This document shows, piece after piece, positions 54,826-64,000 of a DNA stretch of 64,000 nt (position 1 is its first letter; every line of letters starts with the position of its first letter). The DNA is taken from NCBI GenBank assembly GCA_022559985.1, contig JAFJTR010000056.1, forward strand, positions 164,414 to 228,413, written 5' to 3'. The DNA comes from Parastagonospora avenae f. sp. tritici 18332-5. Taxonomy: Eukaryota > Ascomycota > Dothideomycetes > Pleosporales > Phaeosphaeriaceae. Under the pieces are notes generated by a model. It saw only the letters and a list, made by a program, of their open reading frames with translations. It made no database searches and had not been told where the DNA came from. Position numbers and translations under genes: made by a program.

Positions 54826-56784
54826 ATGGCGCCAGCAGATATGGATGCAGGCGACGACAGAGTCGCGACGCCGACACTCATCTCACCGCCAGAGTCGAAG
54901 ACGCCCCCAACCGCACATCACAAGCGCAATCAATCTCTCGGTACAGTTGCGCATGACCGGAATTCAGAACCTGTGGACGGATCAATATTAACCAAAGCCT
55001 TAGAGCAGCTGGAGCATGCTGGCCGAGTGAGAGAGCGGACGCCAACAACAAGCCCAAGTCGAAAGCGGCCACGCATATATGGTGATAGGTAACTTTGCAG
55101 CTATGCAGCTCTGCACCGGCGCGCAAACATGCCGCTAACTCATTCTCAGATTCATTCCAAATCGTGCCGGTCAGGATCTTCAAGCCAGCTTTAATCTTCT
55201 CCACGAAGATGCATCACCAGCAACCCCTTCAAGAGCTCGGCGCACGCCTCACAACGAGCTGCATTTCCAAAAGAGTAAGTGGCATCGCAAACACTCCACG
55301 CAAACGACGCTAACCACCACTTAGCCGAAGAAGCAAATCGGACATACTCGGCTGTGCTGCGCCAGGAAATGTTCGAGGGCTCTGTACCGCAGGCATTTCC
55401 TCAGAGTCTGTCTCCAACTGACAGTGCCAATATGCGAAGATCGGGGCGCTCACACACTCCCCCAACAAGATCCGCAGCGTCATTACCGCCCCCTTCAGGA
55501 ACCCCATCAACCCCTCACAAGAACCTCTTTTCCTACTCAGGCCAGCCAACACCGTCACGGACACCGTCAAGCCGGCATGGCGTGCTCAACCTGAATGCAC
55601 GCTCAGAGCTCTACAGCCTATCACCAATAAAGTACAGCAGTCAACGTATGCTACTCAGTCCGCAACGAGCACCTCGAGCCGTTTCCAAGGTACCCTACAA
55701 GGTCTTAGACGCGCCAGATCTAGCAGATGATTTCTATCTCAATCTTGTCGACTGGGGAAGCCAAAATATTCTTGGTGTTGGCCTGGGTTCGTGCGTCTAC
55801 ATGTGGAACTCAAGTAGTGGTCGCGTCACCAAGCTTTGCGAGTTGGGCGATGACTCGGTGACCAGCGTGAACTGGATTCAGCGCGTAAGCACTCACACGA
55901 CCCGCAATACGTCCTGCGCTAATTAAAGATAGGGTTCACATATTGCCATTGGCACAAACCGAGGCCAGGTCCAAATATGGGATGCTCAAACACAACGTCG
56001 CCTTCGCACTATGATGGGCCACACAGCGCGTGTTGGCGCACTTGCATGGAATGAGCACATTCTGACTTCTGGGTCGAGAGATCGTACCATCTACCACCGC
56101 GATGTGCGGCAACCTGACCAGTGGCTTCGAAAGCTAGTTGGCCACAAGCAGGAGATCTGTGGTCTGAAGTGGAATCACGAAGATCAACAGCTTGCTTCTG
56201 GAGGAAACGATAATAAGCTGATGGTGTGGGACAAGCTCAACGACGAGCCTACCTACAAATTCAGTGAACATCAAGCAGCTGTCAAGGCCATTGCATGGAG
56301 TCCGCACCAGCGTGGCCTTCTTGCCAGTGGTGGTGGTACAGCAGACCGCACGATAAAGTTCTGGAACACTTTGATTTCCTCCAGTGGCCCGTCGGCATCT
56401 TCCCTTGCTGCTGCATCAGTTGCTGCATCAGCATCAGCAACAAGCAACATTCCGATTCCCCCAACGGCGCCAGCCAACCTCATCAGCAGTCTCGACACTG
56501 GCAGCCAAGTTTGTAACCTCGCATGGTCGAAGAACAGCAACGAAATTGTCTCAACCCATGGTTACAGTCAAAACCAGATCATTGTCTGGAAGTACCCAAG
56601 CATGCAACAAGTCGTGTCGTTGACGGGTCACACCTATCGTGTACTCTATCTGGCCATGAGCCCGGACGGCCAGGTCATCGTTACTGGTGCCGGCGACGAA
56701 ACACTCCGCTTCTGGAACGCTTTCAAGAAAAAGGAGCGTACCGGCGGTCTGAGTAGCATGGACAGTTGGGGCGTCATTCGCTGA
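54826..56784 (+). CDS. CDH1: APC/C activator Cdh1/Hct1 (fizzy-related WD40 protein)
   Basis: Four exons (54826-55088, 55150-55274, 55325-55884, 55933-56784; introns 61, 50 and 48 nt) give 599 residues. The C-box DRFIPNR is restored by the first splice (about residue 87). ELHFQKTEEANRTYSAVL follows, as in Cdh1 and not Cdc20. Seven WD40 blades run from about residue 280: SQNILGVGLGSCVYMWN, GTNRGQVQIWD, SGSRDRTIYHRDVR, ASGGNDNKLMVWD and others, ending VTGAGDETLRFWN. The C-terminal Ile-Arg tail that docks on the APC/C is present. The N-terminal region has many SP/TP sites, targets for CDK inhibition in other species. An Ala/Ser-rich insertion within the blade region (about residues 435-455) is a local peculiarity. 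Cdh1 directs destruction of mitotic regulators in late mitosis and G1. Confidence 0.94.
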
Positions 56785-57573
56785 GGTAGCTGATCCTTGC
56801 GCATCTCGTGCGTGTAATTGTAAAAGAGGACTGAGCACCCAATCGGCGACGAGCCGGGGAGTAACAGTACCCGTGTCGTTCCGGCTTGCGAGCTTGACTT
56901 TTGGGCGCTCGTAGCATACCTCACGGCATGGAGTTTTGGCGAATTTTCCGGGCTAAAAAGGCCACGGAATTGCACCGCTTGCGAGCGAGTCAGCGGCAAA
57001 TTACTTCTGGGGGGACATCGCAATGGCGTTCTTGAGACCTGGAGTTTTAGGATACCTACTGAGCGTAAGGTAGCTGGTCAGCCATTGGGCCGTTCTTGCG
57101 TACTTGGAAGCATCATGATTATGAAATGTACAACAGCGGCCTGAGATACCAAGGGACTTAATTCGATTTTACTGTAGATTCAACTTGATAGGGTGCGCGA
57201 ACAAAAAGCCGCGTGCCGCTTCACCGTCGATCATACCATGCAAAGTTGCAGTACACCCTAGGCCATCACATTGAGTGTTCGTATCAATGCACAGTACATT
57301 GCTATGTGGGGTGGATGCTCATTTCACAGCTAGCACACACACAGAAGGTATCTGTGCGATAGATGTTTCGCGGTTCCTGCGCGCCCCGCTATATCAATCT
57401 GTTTCAAATGCACGATAATTTATCCGTCTCCACCTTGCATCTGTACGATCCCCATTCAGCCAGCCTAGTAATTTCAAGTAGGGCTGGCTCGACTCGTTCC
57501 ATACCTTCATATAAGAGCTTCTTGATGCCGGCTGTGCGAATTCCGGGTACGACGTGGGAAAAAAGCGTTCACC
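56785..57573. other. Intergenic region upstream of the SGNH hydrolase
   Basis: About 790 bp between two plus-strand genes. A TATAAG element stands at 57510-57515, about 59 bp upstream of the ATG at 57574. No gene was found. Confidence 0.55.
57510..57515 (+). promoter_or_regulatory. TATA-like element of the SGNH hydrolase gene
   Basis: TATAAG within CATATAAGAG, about 59 bp before the start codon. Its spacing suits a core promoter, but the match to consensus is imperfect. Confidence 0.35.
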
Positions 57574-58955
57574 ATGATGTACATCCCAGCATTAGCTGCC
57601 GCGTTTGCGACACTTGCTGTACTATCACCAGCAGCTCATGGCCGAGCGATCGAGACCGTGGAAGCGCGTCAAGAAGGCTTCCACTGGGTCAACACATGGA
57701 CAAGCATGCCACAGCTCGTCGAGCCCGGCAACATGCCTCCAGCACCATTCGTACTGCTCCTATACTCCTATGTCATGAAGTATATATACACTAACACCAC
57801 CCCAGAGCTCAGGCAGCGTCCTCAAAGATGCCACACTCCGCCAAACACTCCACATGTCCGTCGGCGCTTCCAAGATCAAACTCGCCATCTCCAACACCTT
57901 TGGCACTTCCGACCTGCCCATCACCGCCGGCTCCGTCAGTCTCCCCCTAGGTGGTTCCGCAGGTGTGAGCGGCATCCAGCCATCACCTCTCGCCCGCATC
58001 ACCGTCGGCGGACATGCCAACTTCACCGTGTCGCGCGGCCAGGTCGTCATCACAGACGAAATCGCCTTCGAAGTGGCGCCCCAGAGCATGCTCACCGTGA
58101 GCCTGTACAGCCAGGCCGGGCAGAGCGGGTCCAGCATCACGGGGCACCCTGGCAGTCGAACGACGAGCTGGTTCGCGAGCGGGAATAAAGTGAACGCGAC
58201 GTCCTTCGCGGGCACGCAAAGCGTGCATTGGTACTTTGTCAGTGCGGTGCAGGCGTATGTGCCCAAGGAGACGGGCGCGCTGCTTATTCTGGGAGATAGT
58301 ATTACGGATGGGAGGGGCTCGGATGATAATAAGAATAACCGGTGAGTTTTTTGGGGGGTTACTGGGGGTGGAAAGTTGATGATGCTGATGCGATCACAGC
58401 TGGCCTGATCTTCTACTCGCGCGCCTACAGGCTACAAACCACACTACACTTGCAGTCAACAACCAAGCAGCAGGCGGGAACACGGTGCTTTCAGGCGGCC
58501 TTGGACCCCCTCTTTTGACTCGGTACAAGCGCGATGCCATCGACCAGCCGGGAGTCAAATACCTGATGATTTTCGAGGGCGTCAATGACATCGGGGGAAA
58601 TGCCAACAGCGCAAGTACCCAGACGACCGTCGGCAACTCCCTGATCTCTGCATTCACGCAGATCGTTGGCGATGCTAAGAAAGCGGGTTACACGACTATT
58701 GGTGGCACCATTGCGCCGTTTGGAGGAAACTCTTACCAAGGCACAGAGCGCGAGAAGACGAGAGTGAGGGTGAATAAGTGGATTTTGGAGAGTGGTACGT
58801 TCGACCACACGGTTGATTTGGCGGGGATATTGGCGAGTAAAAGCGACCCGGCGATGTTAGACAAGAAGTTTGACAGCGGAGATGGCTTGCATCCTAGTGT
58901 TGTGGGCTACCAGGCTGTGGCGGATGGCTTCCCTATTGATATCTTCAAGGCATAG
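57574..58955 (+). CDS. Secreted SGNH/GDSL-type hydrolase
   Basis: Three exons (57574-57750, 57806-58341, 58400-58955) give 422 residues. The N terminus MMYIPALAAAFATLAVLSP is a signal peptide. The mature start FHWVNTWTSMPQLVEPGNMPP and the jelly-roll-like first half (LRQTLHMSVGASKIKL, ISNTFGTSDLPI) are typical for a group of fungal SGNH esterases. The catalytic half has LGDSITDG with nucleophile Ser224, the oxyanion Asn in GVNDIGG, and the Asp-His pair in DGLHPS near the end. The enzyme probably removes acyl or acetyl groups from polysaccharides or lipids outside the cell; the substrate is not certain. Length matches the family. It converges on the aquaporin gene. Confidence 0.9.
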
Positions 58956-59316
58956 AGTGTATAGAGATTTGTAATAAGAATTTCCACCCAACTTACTACC
59001 AGCACAAGCTCAATGCACATTGTGAAAACAATGTTTGATTTCACTACTGGACTGTAGGGTAGACGCGATGCAACATTGAGGAGATTGTCTCTACAATTGC
59101 ACTAAGCCTCAGCTCAACGCCAGACATGACCTGGAGCCGGCACCATGCAAGGTGTAAGACGTCGACACTTCACCCAGGACAGAAGATCGCCCGCAGAACA
59201 AAGCCTGGGAGCCAGCAACACGGCCAGTAGAGCATACCATTCATACACCCAGGCTCCTCTTCGGGCTTCTCATGTCAAGCACTGGAACGGGAAGAGGATG
59301 TGGAGGAAGAGCCCGA
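58956..59316. other. Convergent 3' region
   Basis: 361 bp between the stops of the SGNH hydrolase (+) and aquaporin (-) genes. Nothing identifiable. Confidence 0.55.
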
Positions 59317-60725
59317 CTAGGAGCTCGACGTGCCAGACTCTGCGCTTGGCCCGTTACGATAGCCGATGTTAGATGCCATCTCGTGTTGTGTTTGAGTCGA
59401 GCGCCTGGAGCTGTGGGTGTGCTGAGCACGAGGGCGCTCGTTGGGATGGTCAAGTGAGGACGAGTCTGTGTCGGAATGATGGCCGTCACCACCATGGATG
59501 AATGCTGGCATCGGCTGGCTGAGCTCGTCATTCATCGTCGAGCCTGAGAAAGTGGTGTCGTACTGAGACGATATATTCTGGCGAGCTGGAGCTGCAGGGT
59601 TTCTCTTCGCGGTCTGGATACGCGTTCCGAAGTCGGTCTCATCTGTCCCATCGGTTGTCCGACGGGCTACAGAAACGTCAGCGGTGTCATGATGGCATCA
59701 AGAAGAGGGTATCTCACTGGAAGCACGAGTATCATCATACTCAGTTCGACCCCTTGAGCCGGAAAGATCGTGTAGCTCATGGCCATCTCCATCTGCGCCT
59801 GGATTTGCGGTCTCATACTCGAGTGTCTTGATGAAACGATAGAACACAACGGCCAGAATAGCACCAAGTAGAGGACCAATCCAGTAGATCCAGTGGTAGC
59901 CATCGAATTTTCCAAGGACAACATCAGGACCGAAGGATCGGGCCGGGTTTAGCGATCCACCAGTGAAGAAGACACCTATCATGGTCAGCGCGGTGGCAGT
60001 GACTCGTTGGGACGAGACTCACCAGCCAATTCTGCGATGAAAAGAGCGAGTCCGATACCGATCGGCGCGAGGAACGTCGATCTGTGCTTCTCGGCTGCGA
60101 GCATGAAGATGCAGAAGATGAGTTCAAACGTCAAGAACATCTCGATGAACAGACCCCGAACGACCGAAGTATGGCTCTCTAAACTGGTTCGTACTGCAAG
60201 AGGACCAGGGAGCAAGCCGGACACGATAGCGGCCGCAGCTATGCCCGCAAGAACTTGCGATATGATGAGAGCGGCGGCCTTGAGCCAGCCCATGGCCCCA
60301 ATAAGCGCCATGGCTACGGTCACCTAAGAGGTGCGTCAGCCAGACATGCATTTGGTTAGCTTGCGCACACGTACTGCAGGGTTGAACAGTCCTCCACTGA
60401 TGCGAAAGAAGACCCAGACATTGACGGCCAGCGAGAAGCCAAATGCAAGCGAAATGTAGAGCAACGCTCCGATGTTCATGGTGCTGGTACCGAGGAGATT
60501 ATTGGCGACTTGTGTAGCAGCGAAGGCGAAGAACAGGAAGAGAAACGTGCCCACAAACTCGCCAAGGCATGAGATGAACATATGGCGGACTCGATTCGGG
60601 AGCCATCCGAAGCCCGGAAGGCGTCGTTCGCCCGGGCGGTTGGGATCCTCGGTATAGCTTGGTTTCATGCCTGGTAGAACCATGAAGGTCTGTGATAGTT
60701 TATGGGTAGACCGTGTAGCGTTCAT
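59317..60725 (-). CDS. Aquaporin / MIP-family channel
   Basis: Four exons (60725-60375, 60323-60023, 59975-59718, 59666-59317; introns 51, 47 and 51 nt) give 419 residues. Six transmembrane helices and two half-helices are present. The first NPA box (GGLFNPAVTVAMAL) is split by the first intron and the second is GGSLNPARSFGP. Helix 1 starts at CLGEFVGTFLFLFFAFAAT. A hydrophobic LAPIGIGLALFIAEL precedes the second box. The classic NPA/NPAR pair and lack of a clear glyceroporin signature favour a water channel. Unusual for length are the N-terminal 50 residues and a long cytosolic tail of about 150 residues, Ser/Thr/His-rich and encoded partly by the fourth exon. The tail likely carries regulatory phosphorylation sites (inference). 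The ATG at 60725 begins MNATRSTHKLSQ. Confidence 0.9.
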
Positions 60726-61766
60726 AACTGCGGTACTTGAGGGGTTCGTGACGGCGTTGAGCAAGGTTAGGCCAGCGGTTGCGTACAAGACAAGAGTGCT
60801 TTCAGAGTGAGACCGGGGAGGTGGTGAAAGTGAGACTAGGTAGGACGGAGCAGGATCAGATAGAAAATGATCTAGGAATGATGATAAGGGCAAAGAAACT
60901 AGGAAAGTATAGGTAGCGAAGGTAAGCTGGTGTTGGGAAGATGAAAAGGAAGAGAAGATAAATAGTTGTGCGTAGATCGGATGACGATGTGGAAATGCAA
61001 GACGAGGAAAGTGCTAATGTTCTCGGTGCCTACCTCTTTACGGTCGAGCAGGAACTGCCACGACAGCTAATAGGTGCACCAGCTGCCAGTGGAAGGCGCC
61101 ATGTAGATGCCTCGAAGCGTCGATGTCAATGAGTAAGATCAGCCCACTTCTACAGCACGAAGTTTAAATCTGCATCAAAACGTGTGCATGTTGCTTGCAG
61201 TGAAGAGAGAGTTGGTGTAGTGAGACAGTGTGTTAGACGCAGACGTCTTGAGCACGGAAAAACCACGGACCGAGGCGCGTCCGATGTTGTTGCAGCGTGA
61301 GGCTGGTGATGGTGGCGCTGTCGCGTGCGCGGGGCATGTGCGGTGAGTGCCGTGCATCATGACAGTGCACATGCCCGCCTGAGTTGTCCGGCTGGACTGA
61401 TTGCTCACGCTTCGGACTCGACCTGGAAGAACCTGGAAAGAACACGCTCTGCCCTCTACCTCGGTCGTCTGCAATTTCCGCCTCTGCTCTGATTCTCGTG
61501 TTTTGCATTCCCTCTGCGTTATTTGCATCGCTTGCCCCACGACCAGTGACGTCCTCGCCATATCGCATCACCCCATCACCGCATCATCGACCGCACACAC
61601 CTACATCTTCACCTGACCCTGCCTTTCACTCCCAAGCCCACCGAGAAGCCTCTACGTGACTAGGACTGCACGGAAGTTCGCGTATGGTGCTTCTTCACTA
61701 GAGGGCCAGCGACTCTTGCTGCTGCACATCGCTATCCTCCCACGTCGTCTGCAGCACTCGCCCAGT
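60726..61766. promoter_or_regulatory. Divergent promoter region, aquaporin / RING ligase
   Basis: Just over 1 kb between divergent ATGs. The aquaporin frame stays open for 56 codons upstream of 60725 without another ATG. From about 61470 the plus strand is C/T-rich up to the RING gene start, as in fungal leaders. No other gene was seen. Confidence 0.45.
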
Positions 61767-63669
61767 ATGCGCCCGCTTCGGCTACTGCTCGCGCTGTCTT
61801 CAGGCTTCATGGCCGCTACCCTTCTTCTCTATGTAATCCTAGTACCCTCGCAAGACGAGCAGCTCAGAAAGCAGTCGAACACGCCCAAGCAGGGCGGCTT
61901 CAAGGCGCTACTGTCCTTCACGTCGCCAGGATCGCTATTTCCCCCCTCGGCGATTATCAGTCTGACCGACGACAATTCGACCTTCTTCCTCGCTCGGCCG
62001 GCCGCTTTTGGCCCAACACTGCCGGCTGACGGACTCAGTAGCGCGCTATGGGTCGGCAGTGGCTTTGGAGACGACAGCTTGGGCAAGGGTGAGTTGGGCT
62101 GTGGCGACAGCCCCGACTGGGCTCGCCACGAGGACCGCCTCACGCAAAAACCGGCATCAGTCACAAGAGATCACTCCAAGAAGGCCGAGGGCAGCATGGA
62201 TGACGATATTCAGTCTCTGCAGGAAAGTGCCGAAATCGACGGCAAAGTAGTTCTTCTCAAACGAGGCCAGTGCGGATTTCTAGCCAAGGTACTCTGGGCC
62301 CAAAGACGTGGTGCAGTCGCCGTCATTGTGGGCGACAACGTACGCGGCGGCGCCTTGATCCGCATGTACGCCCAAGACGATACCTCCAACGTCACCATAC
62401 CGTCCATATTCACGTCCCACACTACCGCGCACTTGCTTTCATCCCTTCTGCCTGCGGATGGCCTCCACAATCTACTGTCTGAAACCTCAGGATCGCGTCG
62501 AAATTTGTTACCTGGAGGCGAAGGCCATTCTCAGACACCCAGAGACAGCAGTGAACGAACTGCATGGTGGGCCAAGTGGTTCGGATCTAGCACCGCTAAT
62601 GCGAGCCTCGATAAGATCAAAACTTCCTCGGACCGCTCAGTACCTCACAGAGGCCTGTGGGTCACGCTCACGCCAACAAACGTCTCAACAAGCCCATTTT
62701 TCGATACCCTCCTGGTGCTTGTTGTCAGCCCATTGGTCACACTGACCGTAGTATATGCACTGCTTCTACTTCGATCTCGAATCCGCCGTCGACGCTGGAG
62801 AGCGCCAAAGTCCCTTGTCGAGCGTCTGCCCGTCAGAACCTATCAAACCCTTAGCGACTCAATTACATCCGCCACGCCTAGCGCGACATCTCCAAGAACA
62901 CCGCTGCTGCAACATTCATCGGCTGAAACTAGCTCTCCTACGCATTCATCACACTCTGTCAGTGACGATGAAGAACCGGCAACGTCTTCTACAAACCGCG
63001 AAATCAATCGGGCTCGTGAGGAGGAGAAGCGCGAGACTGGCCTAGCAGAGTGGCGGCGTCGATACGGGGGTCGACAGAAAGAGTGTGTTGTTTGTCTTGA
63101 TGAATACGTCGATGGTGTCAGCCAAGTCATGAGCTTACCTTGTGGTCACGAGTTCCATGCGGACTGCATGTCAGTATTCCCCTTCACTGTGCGCTTCCAT
63201 ACATGAGACTAACCCTTTCAGAACCCCTTGGCTTGTCACTCGCCGACGTACCTGCCCCATATGCAAGGGTGACGTCGTACGATCCCTTGCTCAGTCTCAC
63301 CATGATCGACTACCTTCCCCATCACCAACGCGCTCCACTCGGCACCTAAGCAACGTAGACGAGGTTCAGGCACAAGCGGCTGAGATCCGCAACGACTCGC
63401 CTTCTGCTTCCCTCCCATTGCCAATATCTGCTTCGGCACCAGTCTCTCGGCCGACGGTCCTCGACGATGACGTTGAGGCAAACTGGTCTGACGAAGAGAC
63501 TGAGCCAGGTTCGAGGGGCCGGCCAACTAACAGGATCGCCGACCTTAGTACATCTTTCCGAGAACTTAGCTCTACTGTTTCCACTGTGATCTGGCACGGC
63601 GTGGAAGCGGTGAGGAACACGACCGGCTTCCAACGGCGCCCACCGGAGGATATCGACCGAAATCGATGA
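61767..63669 (+). CDS. PA-TM-RING-type E3 ubiquitin ligase
   Basis: Two exons (61767-63169, 63222-63669; 52-nt intron) give 616 residues. Order: signal anchor (LLLALSSGFMAATLLLYVIL), a lumenal protease-associated domain (about 60-250, with DGKVVLLKRGQCGFLAKVLWAQRRGA split over two motifs), a transmembrane helix (DTLLVLVVSPLVTLTVVYALLLL, about 310-332) and a C3H2C3 RING. The RING starts ECVVCLDEY, continues LPCGHEFHADCI, whose last residue is formed by the splice, and ends TCPICK. The tail of about 125 residues after the RING is disordered. The family (RNF13, RNF167, GRAIL) ubiquitinates endosomal and vacuolar membrane proteins. The frame is open upstream to a GTG at 61656, but the first in-frame ATG is at 61767. 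Confidence 0.92.
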
Positions 63670-63873
63670 TTGATTGTTTTATTTTATTTGGGTAATACAC
63701 GTTTTGGCATAGCGGGCTTGGATGCATTGGAATATACCCCTGGGCTTGAGATACAACGGCGTTCCGAGCAAGGTGCATATTGGCAACTGGTGTTCTGCTC
63801 TACAGTGCGAATAGGTAGAGTCTACCTCTTTGACACTCGATACTTGTAGTCGGAGATCTTTTCGCATACCCAA

Positions 63874-63957
<84 letters not shown>

Positions 63958-64000
63958 GCTTTCCCTTGTTCCGTTTTTTATTCTCTTTTTTTCTACTGCG
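63670..64000. other. 3' flank with homopolymer
   Basis: The 331 bases after the RING gene hold its 3' UTR, the poly-C run described separately, and about 45 bases of T-rich sequence at the window end. No gene was seen. Confidence 0.6.
63877..63955 (+). repeat. Poly-C run of 79 bases
   Basis: An uninterrupted run of 79 cytosines stands 207 bp after the RING gene stop. It is flanked by CATACCCAATAA on the left and TCGCTTTCCC on the right. Runs this long are exceptional in nuclear genomes. Either it is a real homopolymer (G-quadruplex-forming on the other strand) or an assembly or sequencing artefact. Confidence 0.95.

Noticed and set aside
63861..63960. Poly-C run as telomere
   Set aside because: The flanks lack TTAGGG/CCCTAA repeats; a homopolymer alone is not a fungal telomere.
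1..64000. tRNA genes
   Set aside because: I looked for B-box-like GGTTCGANNCC on both strands in the gaps and found no convincing match with an A-box and cloverleaf; an automated scan could still find one.

Overview
This window is nuclear DNA from a filamentous ascomycete (Pezizomycotina), most likely a Dothideomycete close to Pleosporales. Reasons: short GT-AG introns of about 47-93 nt with CTAAC/CTGAC branch points, compact gene spacing, roughly 50% GC coding DNA, and typical fungal families (DUF4360 secreted protein, Cab4-type PPAT, PPZ phosphatase, OSCA/Rsn1 channel, lactose-permease-type transporter). The order is inferred from general protein character, not from a search. I recognise 26 protein-coding genes, 16 of them spliced. 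Exon joins were checked by hand for frame and length. I saw no tRNA, rRNA, intact transposon, CRISPR array or secondary-metabolite cluster.

Layout. 1-1.75 kb: no gene. 1.75-9.9 kb: DUF4360 secreted protein (+), F-box protein (-), phosphopantetheine adenylyltransferase (-), divergent from a DCAF7/TTG1-like WD40 protein (+). 9.9-12 kb: empty. 12-19.3 kb: secreted alpha-carbonic anhydrase (+), OSCA/Rsn1-type channel (-), MFS sugar transporter (-). 20.8-23 kb: PPZ phosphatase (-), with a possible alternative 3' exon. 24.5-30.5 kb: aldehyde dehydrogenase (-), N-terminal protein methyltransferase (+), probable Med8 (-), unrecognised F-box-like protein (+). 31.5-36.3 kb: a 1,592-residue mostly disordered protein with a C-terminal methyltransferase fold (-). 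36.3-39.5 kb: empty. 39.5-48.2 kb: small MGMT-like protein (+), 7-TM unknown (-), mitochondrial uS8 (-), proline-rich conserved protein (+), single-TM PPxY protein (+), secreted START-like protein (-). 48.8-56.8 kb: primase large subunit PRI2 (-), Pho13-type phosphatase (-), aspartyl aminopeptidase (-), Cdh1/Hct1 APC/C activator (+). 57.6-63.7 kb: SGNH hydrolase (+), aquaporin (-), PA-TM-RING ubiquitin ligase (+). A run of 79 C residues lies near the window end.

These are mostly housekeeping genes without operon logic. Functional links are loose: replication and cell cycle (PRI2, Cdh1, PPZ), protein turnover (Cdh1, PA-TM-RING, DCAF7-like, F-box, PPxY protein) and membrane transport (OSCA, MFS, aquaporin). 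I do not see a convincing new multi-gene system. The best leads are at transcript level: mutually exclusive PPZ 3' exons in which the normal stop codon sits inside the next intron's branch point, and two enzymes (ALDH, aspartyl aminopeptidase) with an optional mitochondrial-type leader ahead of the canonical start.
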